This document shows positions 10,586 through 20,824 of a stretch of DNA of 64,000 bases, one piece after another. Under the pieces are notes generated by a model. That model saw nothing but the letters and a program-made list of their open reading frames with translations. It was not told the DNA's origin and did no database searches. The position numbers and the translations under genes were made by a program. Each line of letters opens with the position of its first letter. Position 1 is the stretch's first letter. Origin of the DNA: Serinicoccus chungangensis (lineage in GTDB: Bacteria; Actinomycetota; Actinomycetes; Actinomycetales; Dermatophilaceae); the NCBI RefSeq assembly GCF_006337125.1, contig NZ_CP040887.1, positions 806,001 through 870,000 on the forward strand. The letters are read 5' to 3'.

Positions 10586-11328
10586 CCGTCCTCGCCGTCC
10601 GCCGGGGCGGGGGCGCCGGCCCGCTGCGCGGCCCGCTCCTGCTCGGCGAGGGCCCGCCGGCGCAGGTCCTCGTGGATCCGGTCGAGCGCGGCGACGGCCT
10701 GCTCCCGCTGCTGCTCGGAGACCGGGTGGCGGGAGAAGCGGGCCTCGCGGTAGGCCTCGGACAGGGTGCGGATCGAGGTCTCGTCGACCTGCCAGCGGCC
10801 CAGCACGCGCCGGGTCAGCTCGCTGGCCGTCTCGGCGGGGTTGTCCGGCAGCCCGGAGCGGCGGACGGCGTCCTCGAGCGCCACCCAGCAGGCGACGACC
10901 GCGTTGCGCGGGTCCCCCTCGGCGAGCGCGCGGTAGCGGACGTCGTCACCGCTGGCCTCGAGCAGCGCGGCGAGCTCCTCGTCCTCCTCCATCTCCAGCG
11001 GCTCGTCGTCGTCGCGGTCCCGCGACAGCAGCGCCCGGACGACGAGCAGGACGACCACGACGACCAGCAGGAGCACCCCGAGGAGCAACCAGTCGACCTG
11101 CCAGCCCTCCTGCGGTGGCTGGGAGGACGCCGTGGGGGCGGCCGTCGCCGGGGTCTGCTCGGAGGACGGCAGCGGCGGGGGCAGGCCGATCTCGGGCTCC
11201 CACGTGCCGGTGGGCGGCCCCAGCAGCGGCCTGCCGCTGCTGGAGCTCCACAGGAGCACGCTCAGCCCGGCCACCGCGGCGAGCACCGCGAGGGCGACAC
11301 CACTGGTCGACCTCGTGCCCCTGCGCAT
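10582..11328 (-). CDS. DUF4129 domain membrane protein
   Basis: 248-residue protein, first of the MoxR operon. It has an amino-terminal hydrophobic helix (about 12-27), a Pro/Ser/Thr-rich external stretch, a second long helix (about 78-98), an acidic linker (EEDEELAALLEASG), then the DUF4129 domain with VACWVALEDAVRRSG and RRVLGRW. In characterised genomes DUF4129 proteins accompany MoxR, DUF58 and transglutaminase-like genes; their biochemical role is not known. A short gap of 8 bases separates it from valS, so valS read-through may also feed the operon. Confidence 0.8.
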   Translation of the reverse strand: MRRGTRSTSGVALAVLAAVAGLSVLLWSSSSGRPLLGPPTGTWEPEIGLPPPLPSSEQTPATAAPTASSQPPQEGWQVDWLLLGVLLLVVVVVLLVVRALLSRDRDDDEPLEMEEDEELAALLEASGDDVRYRALAEGDPRNAVVACWVALEDAVRRSGLPDNPAETASELTRRVLGRWQVDETSIRTLSEAYREARFSRHPVSEQQREQAVAALDRIHEDLRRRALAEQERAAQRAGAPAPADGEDG

Positions 11329-11336
11329 ACCTCAGC

Positions 11337-14033
11337 CTAAGCCGGGTCCTCCACCAGGGCGACGTCGCGCACGCCGAGCTGCTCGGCCTCGTCGAAGCTC
11401 AGCTCGCCGGTCACCTTGCCGGCGGCGGCCAGGTCGCCCAGGGCGGCGCGGACCCGCTCCAGCTCGACGGCCGGGCCCGCCACCGTCGCCGCCGCGATGG
11501 GCGTGCGCATCTTGACCTTGGCCTCCGACTTGGCGCGCCGCAGCCCGGCGAGGGCCTGGCCGACCGTGCCGAGCAGGGCGGCGTCCGCGCCCTCCGCGAC
11601 GGCCAGCTCCTCGACGACGGGCCACGGCTGGGTGTGGACCGAGGTGCCCTCCTCGTGCCACCACGACCACACCTCCTCGGTCGCGAAGGAGATCACCGGT
11701 GCCAGCAGGCGCAGCTGCACCGACAGGGCCAGCCGCAGCGCCGCGCGCGCGGACAGCGTCGGCGGCGTGGGGTCGCCCGCGGGGCCGTCGGCGGAGAACT
11801 CGCCGCCGTAGGCGCGCTCCTTGACCAGCTCGAGGTAGTCGTCGCAGAAGGTCCAGAAGAACGACTCGGTGACGTCGAGGGCGGTGGAGTAGTCCCAGGC
11901 CTCGTAGGCCTGGGTGGCCCGGCGCACGACCTCCGCCAGCCCGGCCAGCATGGCGCGGTCCAGCGGCTCGGTGACGAGGTCGGCCTCGGAGGAGCCCTGC
12001 GGCAGCTCGCCGAAGCCGAGGACGAACGAGCTGGCGTTGAGCAGCTTGATCGCCAGCCGGCGCCCGACCTTGATCTGGTTGGGGTCGTCGACCGTGTCGA
12101 CGCCGGGGCGGGCCGCGGCCGCCCAGTAGCGCACCGCGTCGGTGCCGCTGGCCTGCAGCATGTCCAGCGGGGTGACGGCGTTGCCCTTGGACTTGGACAT
12201 CTTCTTGCGGTCCGGGTCGAGGATCCAGCCGTTGAGGTACGCGTCGGTCCACGGCACGGTGCCGTGCTCGTGGTGGGCGCGGACCATCGTCGCGAACAGC
12301 CACGTGCGGATGATGTCGTGGCCCTGGGGCCGCATGTCGAAGGGGAAGATCGCCGCGAAGAGGTCGGCGTCCGAGCCCTCGCCCGACCCGCCCCGCGTCG
12401 GCCACCCGGCCGCGATCTGCGGGGAGAGCGAGGACGTCGCCCAGGTGTCCATGACGTCCGTGTCGGCGGTGAAGCCGCCGGGCTGGTCGCGCTGGTCCTC
12501 GGTGTAGCCCTCCGGCACGTCGCTCACCGGGTCGATCGGCAGCCGGGCCTCGTCGGGCACGAGGACGGTGTCGTGGTCGACCTCGCCGGCGGCGTCCACG
12601 GCGTACCAGACCGGGAACGGGACGCCGAAGAAGCGCTGCCGGCTGATGAGCCAGTCGCCGTTGAGGCCCTCGACCCAGTTGCGGTAGCGGCTGCGCATGA
12701 AGCCGGGGTGGAAGTGGACCTCCTCGCCGCGCGCGATGAGCGCCTCGCGCAGCCCGGGGGCGCCGTCCTCGCGGCCGCCGTTGCGGATGAACCACTGGCG
12801 GCTGGTGACGATCTCCAGGGGCTTCTCGCCGCGCTCGTAGAAGTTGGCCTTGCGCTGCGTCTTCGTCGGCTCGCCGTCCAGGTCGCCGGACGCGCGCAGC
12901 GCCTCGACCACGGCCTCGCGGGCGGCGTGGACGGTCCGGCCGGCCAGCCGCTCGTCGTAGAGGCTCTCGCCGGGCCCGCCGGCGACCCACTCGGGGGTCT
13001 GCTCCTGCAGCCGGCCGGAGCGGGTGATGACCGAGCGGGTCGGGAGCTGCAGCTCGCGCCACCACTGCACGTCGGTCATGTCGCCGAAGGTGCAGCACAT
13101 GGCGATGCCGGCGCCCTTGTCCATCTCGGCGAGCGGGTGGGCGAGCACCGGCACCTCGACCCCGAACAGCGGCGAGGTGACGGTGGTGCCGAACAGGTCG
13201 GCATACCGCTCGTCGTCGGGGTGCGCGACGAGCGCGACGACCGAGGGGATGAGCTCGGGGCGCGTCGTCTCGATGTGCACCGGTGCGCCGTCGGCGCGGT
13301 GGTAGGCCACGCGGTGGTAGGCGCCGGGGTAGTCGCGCGCCTCCAGCTCGGCCTGCGCGACCGCGGTCTGGAAGGTGATGTCCCACAGGCCGGGCGCCAG
13401 CGCCTGGTAGGCCTCGCCGCGGGCGAGGTTGCGCAGGAACGCCTGCTGCGCGACGGCCCGGGAGCGGTCACCGATGGTGCGGTACTGCACGTTCCAGTCG
13501 ATGGCCAGGCCGAGGCGGCGGAAGACGTCCTCGAAGGCCTGCTCGTCGATGACCGTGAGCTCCTCGCAGAGCTCGATGAAGGTGGAGCGGCCCACGGGCA
13601 CCTGGTCCGCGGCCCTGATGCTCTTCCCGTCGCCGCCGCGCTGGGGCGGGGTGAAGTCGGGGTCGTAGGGCAGGGTCGCGTCGCCGCGCACGCCGTAGTA
13701 GTTCTGCACCCGCTTCTCGGTCGGCAGCCCGTTGTCGTCCCACCCGATGGGGTAGAACACGTGCTTGCCGGTCATCCGGTGGTAGCGCGCGAGGCAGTCG
13801 GCCTGGGTGTAGCCGAAGACGTGACCGAGGTGCAGCGTGCCGGACGCGGTCGGCGGCGGGGTGTCGACGGCGAAGATCTCCTCGCGCGGTCCGGCCAGGG
13901 CGGCGTCCCGGTCGAAGGCGTAGACGTCGGTGTCCTTCCATACCGCGACCCACTTCTCCTCGAGTCCGTCGACGGACGGACGCTCGGGCAGCTGCGCCGG
14001 GCGCGGGGGAGCGATCTGGTGGGTGCGCTTCAT
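11337..14033 (-). CDS. valS: valyl-tRNA synthetase
   Basis: 898-residue class I aminoacyl-tRNA synthetase charging tRNA-Val. The HIGH-type motif is HLGH in [16 protein letters not shown], and KMSKS appears in [15 protein letters not shown]. The editing insert and the carboxy-terminal anticodon-binding helices are present, ending with a segment rich in charged residues. ATG 14033 is preferred; GTG 14048 would add five residues. It is divergent from the alanine symporter gene, with 154 bp between, in which I see no T-box. Confidence 0.95.
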   Translation of the reverse strand: MKRTHQIAPPRPAQLPERPSVDGLEEKWVAVWKDTDVYAFDRDAALAGPREEIFAVDTPPPTASGTLHLGHVFGYTQADCLARYHRMTGKHVFYPIGWDDNGLPTEKRVQNYYGVRGDATLPYDPDFTPPQRGGDGKSIRAADQVPVGRSTFIELCEELTVIDEQAFEDVFRRLGLAIDWNVQYRTIGDRSRAVAQQAFLRNLARGEAYQALAPGLWDITFQTAVAQAELEARDYPGAYHRVAYHRADGAPVHIETTRPELIPSVVALVAHPDDERYADLFGTTVTSPLFGVEVPVLAHPLAEMDKGAGIAMCCTFGDMTDVQWWRELQLPTRSVITRSGRLQEQTPEWVAGGPGESLYDERLAGRTVHAAREAVVEALRASGDLDGEPTKTQRKANFYERGEKPLEIVTSRQWFIRNGGREDGAPGLREALIARGEEVHFHPGFMRSRYRNWVEGLNGDWLISRQRFFGVPFPVWYAVDAAGEVDHDTVLVPDEARLPIDPVSDVPEGYTEDQRDQPGGFTADTDVMDTWATSSLSPQIAAGWPTRGGSGEGSDADLFAAIFPFDMRPQGHDIIRTWLFATMVRAHHEHGTVPWTDAYLNGWILDPDRKKMSKSKGNAVTPLDMLQASGTDAVRYWAAAARPGVDTVDDPNQIKVGRRLAIKLLNASSFVLGFGELPQGSSEADLVTEPLDRAMLAGLAEVVRRATQAYEAWDYSTALDVTESFFWTFCDDYLELVKERAYGGEFSADGPAGDPTPPTLSARAALRLALSVQLRLLAPVISFATEEVWSWWHEEGTSVHTQPWPVVEELAVAEGADAALLGTVGQALAGLRRAKSEAKVKMRTPIAAATVAGPAVELERVRAALGDLAAAGKVTGELSFDEAEQLGVRDVALVEDPA

Positions 14034-14187
14034 GCTCGGTATTGTCACAGACCGCGACGGGGCACCCGACCGGCCGGAGCCGCCTCAACGAGGAAGGGCT
14101 GTCCGGTGTTCCGGGAGCGGATCACGTTTTGGTCACGATCGGGGTATGTCGTTGACCAACTTCCGGATGTGGCAAACAGTGTGACGC

Positions 14188-15867
14188 ATGTTGCGAACCA
14201 TTCCCCTGTCCATGGCCGAGGCGGTCGATGACCCCCAGTGGGTCCAGAACCTCGAGTCCACCGTCGACTCCAGCTTCGAGACGATCACCAAGGTGTCCGG
14301 TGACGTCATCTTCTTCGAGATCCCCGGCATCCCGATGCCCTTCGTGGTCATGTGGCTGCTCGCCGCGGCCGTCATCATCTCGATCTACTTCGGGTTCATC
14401 CAGTTCCGCGGCATCAAGGTGGCGTGGGACACCCTGCGGGGGAAGTACTCCTCGCCGGACGACCCGGGTGAGATCCCGCACTACCAGGCGCTGACCTCCG
14501 CCGTCTCGGGCACCGTGGGCCTGGGCAACATCGCCGGTGTCGGCGTCGCCGTCACCCTGGGTGGTCCGGGGGCGACCTTCTGGATGATCCTGGCCGGCCT
14601 CTTCGGCATGGCGACGAAGTTCGCCGAGTGCACGCTCGGTGTGAAGTACCGCGAGATCCGCGCCGACGGCACCGTGTCCGGCGGCCCGTTCAAGTACCTC
14701 CCCGTGGCGTTCAGCAAGTTCCCCAAGTTCCTGTCCGTCGGCCTCACCGGCCTGTTCGCCCTCGCGATCCTCTTCTTCGGCGTCGGCGGCGGCAACATGT
14801 TCCAGGCCAACCAGACCTACTCGCAGGCTGTCGAGGTCACCGGTGGCGAGGACAGCTTCCTGGCCTCCACCTCCGCCGGGCTCATCTTCGGCCTCGTGCT
14901 GGCCGCCCTCATCGGCGCGGTCATCATCGGTGGGATGAAGTCCATCGGCCGGGTCACCTCGACGCTGGTCCCGCTCATGGGCGGCATCTACGTGCTCGCC
15001 TGCTTCATCGTCATCCTGACGAACATCCCGCACATCCCCGGTGCGATCGGCGACATCCTCACCGGTGCCTTCACCGCCGAGGGGGTCACCGGTGGGTTCA
15101 TCGGTGCGCTCGTCGTCGGGCTGACCCGCTCGGCCTTCTCCAACGAGGCCGGTCTGGGCTCGGCGCCGATCGCGCACTCGACGGTCAAGACCCGCCGCCC
15201 GGTGTCCGAGGGCTTCGTGGCGATGTTCGAGCCCTTCATCGACACCGTCCTGGTCTGCACCATGACCGCGCTGACGATCGTCATCGCGGACACCACGTTC
15301 TACAACGAGACCCGTGAGCAGGTCTTCGCGGACGACAGCTACGACTACGGCGGCGGTGTCGTCATCACCTCCGACGCCTTCGCCGAGAACATCTCGTGGT
15401 TCCCGACCATCCTGGCCGTCGCGGTCGCGCTGTTCGCGATCTCCACCCTCATCACCTGGTCCTACTACGGCCAGCGGGCGTGGAACTACCTGTTCGGTGA
15501 CACCCGGACCTCGACGCTCATCTACCGGGTCGTCTTCCTCCTCTTCACGGTGGCGGGCTGCATCCTCAACTTCGGCCAGGTGCTGGCGTTCGCGGACAAC
15601 TTCCTGTTCGTCTGCGCGTTCGTCAACCTGCTCGGCGTCTACTTCCTGCTGCCGGTCATCAAGAAGGAGATGAACGAGTACCTCGCGGACCGCAAGAGCG
15701 GCAAGCTCGCCGAGCTCGGCAAGCTGGACGCCGACAAGGAGATGTCCGTGCGCGACCTCGCCGAGGCCAACCAGGTGCGCGACGACTCCGGCGCGAACCG
15801 TCTGGCCGACCCCGACGACGACGGGTTCGGCGCGGGCGGGGCCACCACCCCGCGCGACCGTCACTGA
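14188..15867 (+). CDS. alanine:sodium symporter, AGCS family
   Basis: 559-residue transporter of the alanine/glycine:cation symporter family, importing alanine or glycine with sodium. Family hallmarks are the TSAVSGTVGLGNIAGVGVA segment near residue 105, GTVSGGPFKY, and TRSAFSNEAGLGSAPIAHS near residue 320. About ten hydrophobic helices follow the LeuT-like order, then a polar tail of some 70 residues ending in PRDRH. ATG 14188 opens the frame; ATG 14212 (MAEAVDDP) is a plausible alternative. A 15-bp GC hairpin 20 nt after the stop ends the transcript. Confidence 0.9.
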   Translation: MLRTIPLSMAEAVDDPQWVQNLESTVDSSFETITKVSGDVIFFEIPGIPMPFVVMWLLAAAVIISIYFGFIQFRGIKVAWDTLRGKYSSPDDPGEIPHYQALTSAVSGTVGLGNIAGVGVAVTLGGPGATFWMILAGLFGMATKFAECTLGVKYREIRADGTVSGGPFKYLPVAFSKFPKFLSVGLTGLFALAILFFGVGGGNMFQANQTYSQAVEVTGGEDSFLASTSAGLIFGLVLAALIGAVIIGGMKSIGRVTSTLVPLMGGIYVLACFIVILTNIPHIPGAIGDILTGAFTAEGVTGGFIGALVVGLTRSAFSNEAGLGSAPIAHSTVKTRRPVSEGFVAMFEPFIDTVLVCTMTALTIVIADTTFYNETREQVFADDSYDYGGGVVITSDAFAENISWFPTILAVAVALFAISTLITWSYYGQRAWNYLFGDTRTSTLIYRVVFLLFTVAGCILNFGQVLAFADNFLFVCAFVNLLGVYFLLPVIKKEMNEYLADRKSGKLAELGKLDADKEMSVRDLAEANQVRDDSGANRLADPDDDGFGAGGATTPRDRH

Positions 15868-15887
15868 CGGCATACCGCAGCATCACC

Positions 15888-15923
15888 GCCGAGGGCCGGG
15901 AGCACACGCTCCCGGCCCTCGGC
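15888..15923 (+). terminator. GC-rich hairpin after the alanine symporter gene
   Basis: Perfect 15-bp stem (15888-15902 with 15909-15923) around the loop CACACG, without a U tract. It lies between the symporter gene and the left palindrome of DUF559 module 2 and is distinct in sequence from that palindrome. Confidence 0.75.
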
Positions 15924-15942
15924 CGTGCCCGGCACCGGCTGC

Positions 15943-16025
15943 GCTCCCGCCGACACGCCCGGTCTGGTCGGCTCATCCACGCACGTGCGTGGCTGAGCCG
16001 CTCGCGGCGCGCGTGTCGTCGGGAC
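15943..16025. repeat. palindrome 2L, left flank of DUF559 module 2
   Basis: Imperfect palindrome of about 83 bp centred on CCACGCACGTGCGTGG (15977-15992). Inner arms GGCTCA/TGAGCC extend it to 30 bp with one mismatched pair (15970-15999). Outer arms CGACACGC (15951-15958) and GCGTGTCG (16011-16018) complete it. A related palindrome with the same centre and outer arms follows the gene at 17034-17110. Confidence 0.8.
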
Positions 16026-16048
16026 GCGACGGACCGACCAGGTATGCC

Positions 16049-16057
16049 TGTGGACGA
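16049..16057 (+). promoter_or_regulatory. TGTGGACGA box upstream of DUF559 gene 2
   Basis: One mismatch from the TGTGGACAA found ahead of the other two family members. It ends 40 nt before ATG 16098. A -10-like CACGGT (16085-16090) sits 7 nt before the ATG, again consistent with a leaderless message. Confidence 0.55.
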
Positions 16058-16097
16058 CGGCGGCAGGACACCCGTGCCGTGCGGCACGGTGGGTCTC

Positions 16098-17027
16098 ATG
16101 AAGCAGGATCTCGACCTGACCGCGCCCTTCCTCCGCCAGGACGGACTCCGCGCGGGCATGACGAAGCACGCCCTGGACGGCCCGGGGTTCCGCCGCCTCT
16201 TCGGGAGCGTCCGGCTGGCGGTCACGGTCCGGCTCACCGCGCAGCTGCTCGCGCGTGCCGCCCTGCTCGTCGCGCCGGACGCGGTGGTCAGCCATCACTC
16301 TGCCGCCCGCCTCTACGGCGCGGTCGTCCCCTCCTCGCCCCTGGTCCACCTGACGGCCCGGCGGGCGCAGGACCGACGCCGGCGCGCCGGGCTGCAGTGG
16401 CACGTGCACGCTGCGCCGCAGACCTGGGTGCACCGCGGGGTCCGGGTCACGACACCCGCGCAGACGTTCCTCGACCTCGCGCACGACCTGGACCTCGTGG
16501 ACCTCGTCGTGCTGGGCGACTCGCTCGTCCACCGGGGGCACGTCACCCCGGACCAGCTGGTGGACGCCGCGCACGAGCGGGGGTCGGCGCTCGCGCGTCA
16601 GGCATCCCTCCTCGTCCGGAAGGGTGCCGAGTCGCCGATGGAGACCAAGGTCAGGCTGCTGCTGGTCCTCGCGGGGCTTCCCGAGCCGCGGGTCCAGCTC
16701 ACGCTGGTCGACGCGCAGGGGTCGCCCCGCTACCGGCTCGACCTGAGCTATCCCGAGATCAAGGTCGCCATCGAGTACGACGGGCGCCACCATGCCGAGG
16801 ACGCGGGGCAGTGGGGCCACGACATCGCACGCCGCGAGTGGCTCGACGGCCGCGGCTGGAGGCTGGTGGTGGTCCGCAGCCCGGACGTCCACGCCACCCC
16901 GTGGGCCACCGTGCTGCGCGTCGCGCGGGTGCTCGCCTCCCGCGGCTACGACAAGCCGCTGCCGACCCTGCCCCCGGCCCGGTTCGGGCGACACTTCCCC
17001 GAGCAGCCCTGGCGGGCCACCGCCTGA
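16098..17027 (+). CDS. DUF559-type putative nuclease, palindrome-flanked module 2
   Basis: 309-residue homologue of the protein at 1017. The shared skeleton includes an amino-terminal LRAGMTKHAL segment, VTTPAQTFLDLAHDLDLVDLVVLGDSLV in the middle, ESPMETKVRLLLVLAGLPEP, and the nuclease-like core RLDLSYPEIKVAIEYDGRHH followed by ARREWLDGRGWRLVVV. The last segment is the best Vsr/PD-(D/E)xK-like match of the three: D in RLDL, E and D in EYD. ATG 16098 is preferred over the in-frame ATG at 16044, which lies upstream of the conserved TGTGGACGA box. The gene lies between two related palindromes, the right one starting within 10 nt of its stop. No toxin partner is adjacent. Confidence 0.75.
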   Translation: MKQDLDLTAPFLRQDGLRAGMTKHALDGPGFRRLFGSVRLAVTVRLTAQLLARAALLVAPDAVVSHHSAARLYGAVVPSSPLVHLTARRAQDRRRRAGLQWHVHAAPQTWVHRGVRVTTPAQTFLDLAHDLDLVDLVVLGDSLVHRGHVTPDQLVDAAHERGSALARQASLLVRKGAESPMETKVRLLLVLAGLPEPRVQLTLVDAQGSPRYRLDLSYPEIKVAIEYDGRHHAEDAGQWGHDIARREWLDGRGWRLVVVRSPDVHATPWATVLRVARVLASRGYDKPLPTLPPARFGRHFPEQPWRATA

Positions 17028-17033
17028 GAAGGG

Positions 17034-17110
17034 CCGACGACACGCCGACGTGCGACGGCCCAGCGACGCACGTGCGTGCCTGAGCCGGACGCGACGGGCG
17101 TGTCGTCCGG
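17034..17110. repeat. palindrome 2R, right flank of DUF559 module 2
   Basis: Imperfect palindrome sharing with 15943-16025 the centre ACGCACGTGCGT (17066-17077), the flank TGAGCC, and the outer arms CGACGACACGCC (17035-17046) and GGCGTGTCGTC (17097-17107). It lies directly after the stop of the DUF559 gene and before the ileS leader. Confidence 0.75.
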
Positions 17111-17164
17111 ACGGCGGCGCCACCGACCGGCGTGCGGGGACCCCGTGGACGGCGGAGGCGTTAG

Positions 17165-17455
17165 CATGGTGACGCACAGGCGTCCGAGCCGTCATCAGCG
17201 GCGAGCCTGCGGAAGAACCGCCACCGTGAGCCGACGGCGAGCGCACTAGACCCGCACGGGTAGGCCCGTCACAGCCGGAACGAAGCGGCACGCCGCGCCA
17301 GCCGGACCCCACCGGGGTCGGCGGACGCCGGCGGGCAAGCGAGGTGGTACCGCGGTGCCGACCGGGCGTCATACCCGGGCAGCGTCGTCCTCGTGGCACG
17401 ACCGACCACGAGACGACCGCACGCGACGCCCACCCCGCGACACCCCAGGAGCCGC
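17165..17455 (+). ncRNA. T-box leader of ileS
   Basis: The unmistakable T-box sequence GAGGTGGTACCGCGG (17341-17355) lies about 110 nt before ileS. A candidate specifier codon ATC for isoleucine is at 17194-17196, inside a GC-rich stem-I region beginning near 17165. Downstream, GTCGTC(C)TCGTGG (17384-17396) pairs with CCACGAGACGAC (17406-17417). Actinobacterial ileS T-boxes are known to act mostly on translation by exposing the ribosome-binding site when uncharged tRNA-Ile binds; that mode is likely here because there is no U tract. The 5' limit and the specifier are estimates. Confidence 0.85.
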
Positions 17456-17461
17456 CCGCCC

Positions 17462-20400
17462 ATGGCCTACCCCCAGTCCAGCACCTCTGCCGCCGCGCTG
17501 ACGCCCTCCCCGCGCTTCCCGGAGATCGAGCAGGCCGTGCTGGCCTACTGGCAGGAGCACGGCACCTTCGCCCGGAGCGTCGAGCAGCGCGAGGCCGGGG
17601 AGCGCGGCGCCAACGAGTACGTCTTCTACGACGGACCCCCCTTCGCCAACGGGCTGCCGCACTACGGCCACCTGCTCACCGGCTACGTCAAGGACGTCGT
17701 CCCGCGCTACCAGACCATGCGGGGCAAGCGGGTCGAGCGGCGCTTCGGCTGGGACACCCACGGGCTGCCCGCCGAGCTCGAGGCGATGGACCAGCTGGGC
17801 ATCAAGACCAAGGACGAGATCCTCGGCATCGGCATCGAGGCCTTCAACGCCAAGTGCCGCGAGTCGGTGCTGAAGTACACCGACGAGTGGCAGGACTACG
17901 TCACCCGCCAGGCGCGCTGGGTGGACTTCGAGGGCGACTACAAGACCCTCAACGTCGACTACATGGAGTCGGTGCTGTGGGCCTTCAAGCGGCTCTACGA
18001 CAAGGGCCTCGTCTACGAGGGCTTCCGCGTCCTGCCCTACTGCTGGAACGACCAGACCCCGCTGTCCAACCACGAGCTGCGCATGGACGACGAGGTCTAC
18101 CAGGTGCGCCAGGACCCGGCGGTCACCGTCGGGGCGCGCCTCCTGTCGGGGGCGACGCCCGACGACGTCCTGGACGGCGCGCTGGCGCTGGTCTGGACCA
18201 CGACGCCGTGGACGCTGCCGGCCAACCTCGCGATCATGGTCGGCGAGGACATCGAGTACGTCGTGGTGCGGGCCCCGCTGCCCGGCGCCGCCTCGGAGGA
18301 CGCCGGGTCCGGCGGCGGTGAGCGCTACCTCATCGCGAAGGAGCGGCTCGCGGCCTACGCCCACGAGCTCGGCGAGGACCCGGAGGTGCTCGGCACCTAC
18401 ACCGGCGCGCAGCTGACCGGCCGCTCCTACGTCCCGCCGTTCTCCTACTACCAGGGCTGGGAGCGGGCGCACCGGCTCGTCGTGGCGGAGTTCGTCACCA
18501 CCACCGACGGCACCGGGCTCGTCCACACCGCGGGCGCCTTCGGTGAGGACGACAAGGTGGTCACCGACCGCGAGGGCATCGAGCCGGTCATGCCGGTCGG
18601 CCCGGACGGCGCCTTCACCGCCCCGGTGGAGGAGTACGCCGGGATGCTCGTCTTCGACGCCAACGCGCCGATCATGGACCACCTCAAGGCCGCCACCCGC
18701 AACCAGCTCGGCGGGGAGCCGCACGACACCGGCTCGGTGACCGAGGGCACCGTCCTGCTGCGCCGCGAGTCCTACGCCCACTCCTACCCGCACTGCTGGC
18801 GCTGCAAGCAGCCGCTCATCTACAAGGCGGTCTCCTCCTGGTTCGTCGAGGTCACGGCGTTCAAGGACGACATGCTGCGCACCAACGAGGACATCACCTG
18901 GGTGCCCGAGCACATCAAGCACGGGCAGTTCGGCCGGTGGCTGGAGAACGCCCGCGACTGGTCGATCTCCCGCAACCGCTTCTGGGGCAGCCCGATCCCG
19001 GTGTGGCGCAGCGACGACCCGGCCTACCCCCGCATCGACGTCTACGGCAGCCTCGAGGAGATCGAGGCCGACTTCGGCACGCTCCCGCGCGACCGTGACG
19101 GCCACGTCGACCTGCACCGGCCGTTCGTCGACGAGCTGACCCGGCCCAACCCCGACGACCCGACCGGCGCGAGCACCATGCGCCGGGTCGAGGACGTGCT
19201 CGACGTGTGGTTCGACTCCGGGTCGATGAGCTACGCCCAGGTGCACTACCCGTTCGAGAACGAGCAGTGGTTCGAGGAGCACTTCCCGGCCGACTTCATC
19301 GTCGAGTACATCGGGCAGACCCGCGGCTGGTTCTACACGCTGCACATCCTCGCCACCGCGCTCTTCGACCGGCCGGCGTTCTCGACCTGCCTCTCGCACG
19401 GCATCGTGCTCGGCAGCGACGGGCAGAAGATGTCCAAGTCGCTCAAGAACTACCCCGACGTGCGCGAGGTCTTCGACCGCGACGGCGCCGACGCGATGCG
19501 CTGGTTCCTCATGTCCTCCCCGATCCTGCGCGGCGGCAACCTCGTCGTCACCGAGCAGGGGATCCGCGACGGCGTGCGGCAGACGATGATCCCGCTGTGG
19601 AACGCGTGGTACTTCTTCGGGCTCTACGCCAACGCCGCGGGCTACGAGGCGCGCTGGTCGACCGGCTCGGAGCACCAGCTCGACCGCTACGTCCTGGCCA
19701 AGACCCGCGAGTTCGTCGAGGCGGCTGAGGCGGCCTACGACGGCAACGAGATCGCGGTAGCCGCCGAGGTCATCCGCGACTTCGTCGACGTCCTCACCAA
19801 CTGGTACATCCGGCGCTCCCGGGACCGCTTCTGGGCCGAGGACCACGAGGCCTTCGACACGCTCTACACCGTCCTCGAGATCACCTGCCGGGTGGCCGCC
19901 CCGCTGCTCCCGCTGCTCACCGAGGAGGTATGGCGCGGCCTCACCGGCGGCGAGTCGGTGCACCTCACCGACTGGCCGGAGGCCGGCGACCTGCCGGAGG
20001 ACCCGGAGCTGGTGGCCGCGATGGACACCGTCCGGGAGGTCTGCTCGACCGCGCTGGGGCTGCGCAAGGCGCAGGGCCTGCGGGTGCGGCTGCCGCTGCC
20101 CCGGCTCACGGTGGTCCTCAAGGACGCGCAGACCCTGGTGCCCGACCACGACGCTCGCGCGCAGATGGTCACCGACGTCATCAGGGACGAGGTCAACGTC
20201 CGGCAGCTCACCGTCCTCGACGCCGACGACCCGGACGCCCTGTCCGACCTGCAGGTCGAGCAGCGGCTCACGGTCAACGCCCGGGCCGCCGGGCCTCGGC
20301 TCGGCAAGCAGGTGCAGGCCGCGATCAAGGGGTCCAAGAGCGGTGACTGGTCGGTCGCCGACGACGGCACGGTGACCAGCGGAGGGATCGCTCTGGACGA

Positions 20401-20824
20401 GGGCGAGTTCACCCTCGAGACGGTCGTGGGCGGGACCGACGACCACGCGGAGAGGGCGACCGCGACGCTGCGCGGGCAGGGCGGAGGCTTCGTCGTGCTC
20501 GACACCGCGGTGACGCCCGAGCTCGCGCAGGAGGGCCTGGCGCGCGACCTGGTGCGCGCCGTCCAGGGCGCCCGCAAGGACGCCGGCCTCGACATCAGCG
20601 ACCGCATCAGCCTCACCGTCGTGGGTGACGACGAGGTCTGGGACGCCGCGATGGCGCACCAGCAGCTCGTCATGGGTGAGACGCTGGCCGTCCAGTTCGG
20701 CGCCGCCGGGGCGGGCCAGGCCCTGCCCCCCGCCAGGAACGGCGCCCACGCCAGCACCGCCGACCTGGGCGGCGGGCATACCGTGCAGCTCCTGATCAGC
20801 CGACGCGAGGAGACCGGACGATGA
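17462..20824 (+). CDS. ileS: isoleucyl-tRNA synthetase
   Basis: 1,120-residue class I synthetase charging tRNA-Ile, with editing of misacylated valine. HIGH-type motif HYGH occurs in [14 protein letters not shown], and KMSKS in [28 protein letters not shown] and the central editing domain are present. The long carboxy-terminal part and size fit the eukaryote-like IleS type common in actinobacteria. ATG 17462 follows the T-box and an AGGA at 17447-17450; upstream in-frame codons lie inside the leader RNA. Its stop overlaps the folC start (ATGA), so folate synthesis is coupled to it. Confidence 0.96.
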   Translation: MAYPQSSTSAAALTPSPRFPEIEQAVLAYWQEHGTFARSVEQREAGERGANEYVFYDGPPFANGLPHYGHLLTGYVKDVVPRYQTMRGKRVERRFGWDTHGLPAELEAMDQLGIKTKDEILGIGIEAFNAKCRESVLKYTDEWQDYVTRQARWVDFEGDYKTLNVDYMESVLWAFKRLYDKGLVYEGFRVLPYCWNDQTPLSNHELRMDDEVYQVRQDPAVTVGARLLSGATPDDVLDGALALVWTTTPWTLPANLAIMVGEDIEYVVVRAPLPGAASEDAGSGGGERYLIAKERLAAYAHELGEDPEVLGTYTGAQLTGRSYVPPFSYYQGWERAHRLVVAEFVTTTDGTGLVHTAGAFGEDDKVVTDREGIEPVMPVGPDGAFTAPVEEYAGMLVFDANAPIMDHLKAATRNQLGGEPHDTGSVTEGTVLLRRESYAHSYPHCWRCKQPLIYKAVSSWFVEVTAFKDDMLRTNEDITWVPEHIKHGQFGRWLENARDWSISRNRFWGSPIPVWRSDDPAYPRIDVYGSLEEIEADFGTLPRDRDGHVDLHRPFVDELTRPNPDDPTGASTMRRVEDVLDVWFDSGSMSYAQVHYPFENEQWFEEHFPADFIVEYIGQTRGWFYTLHILATALFDRPAFSTCLSHGIVLGSDGQKMSKSLKNYPDVREVFDRDGADAMRWFLMSSPILRGGNLVVTEQGIRDGVRQTMIPLWNAWYFFGLYANAAGYEARWSTGSEHQLDRYVLAKTREFVEAAEAAYDGNEIAVAAEVIRDFVDVLTNWYIRRSRDRFWAEDHEAFDTLYTVLEITCRVAAPLLPLLTEEVWRGLTGGESVHLTDWPEAGDLPEDPELVAAMDTVREVCSTALGLRKAQGLRVRLPLPRLTVVLKDAQTLVPDHDARAQMVTDVIRDEVNVRQLTVLDADDPDALSDLQVEQRLTVNARAAGPRLGKQVQAAIKGSKSGDWSVADDGTVTSGGIALDEGEFTLETVVGGTDDHAERATATLRGQGGGFVVLDTAVTPELAQEGLARDLVRAVQGARKDAGLDISDRISLTVVGDDEVWDAAMAHQQLVMGETLAVQFGAAGAGQALPPARNGAHASTADLGGGHTVQLLISRREETGR

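Noticed and set aside
10470..14231. Plus-strand open frame of 1,253 codons across the MoxR operon and valS
   Set aside because: Shadow of GC-rich minus-strand genes: Arg/Pro/Gly/Ala-dominated, no motifs, and it covers the well-supported DUF4129 and valS genes.
15943..17110. Insertion sequence around the DUF559 gene
   Set aside because: No transposase fold, no terminal inverted repeats of the IS type (each flank is itself a palindrome) and no target-site duplication that I can see.
17369..20779. Long minus-strand frame antisense to ileS
   Set aside because: Shadow of ileS; composition of repeated Val/Asp/Gly/Arg/His and no recognisable domain.
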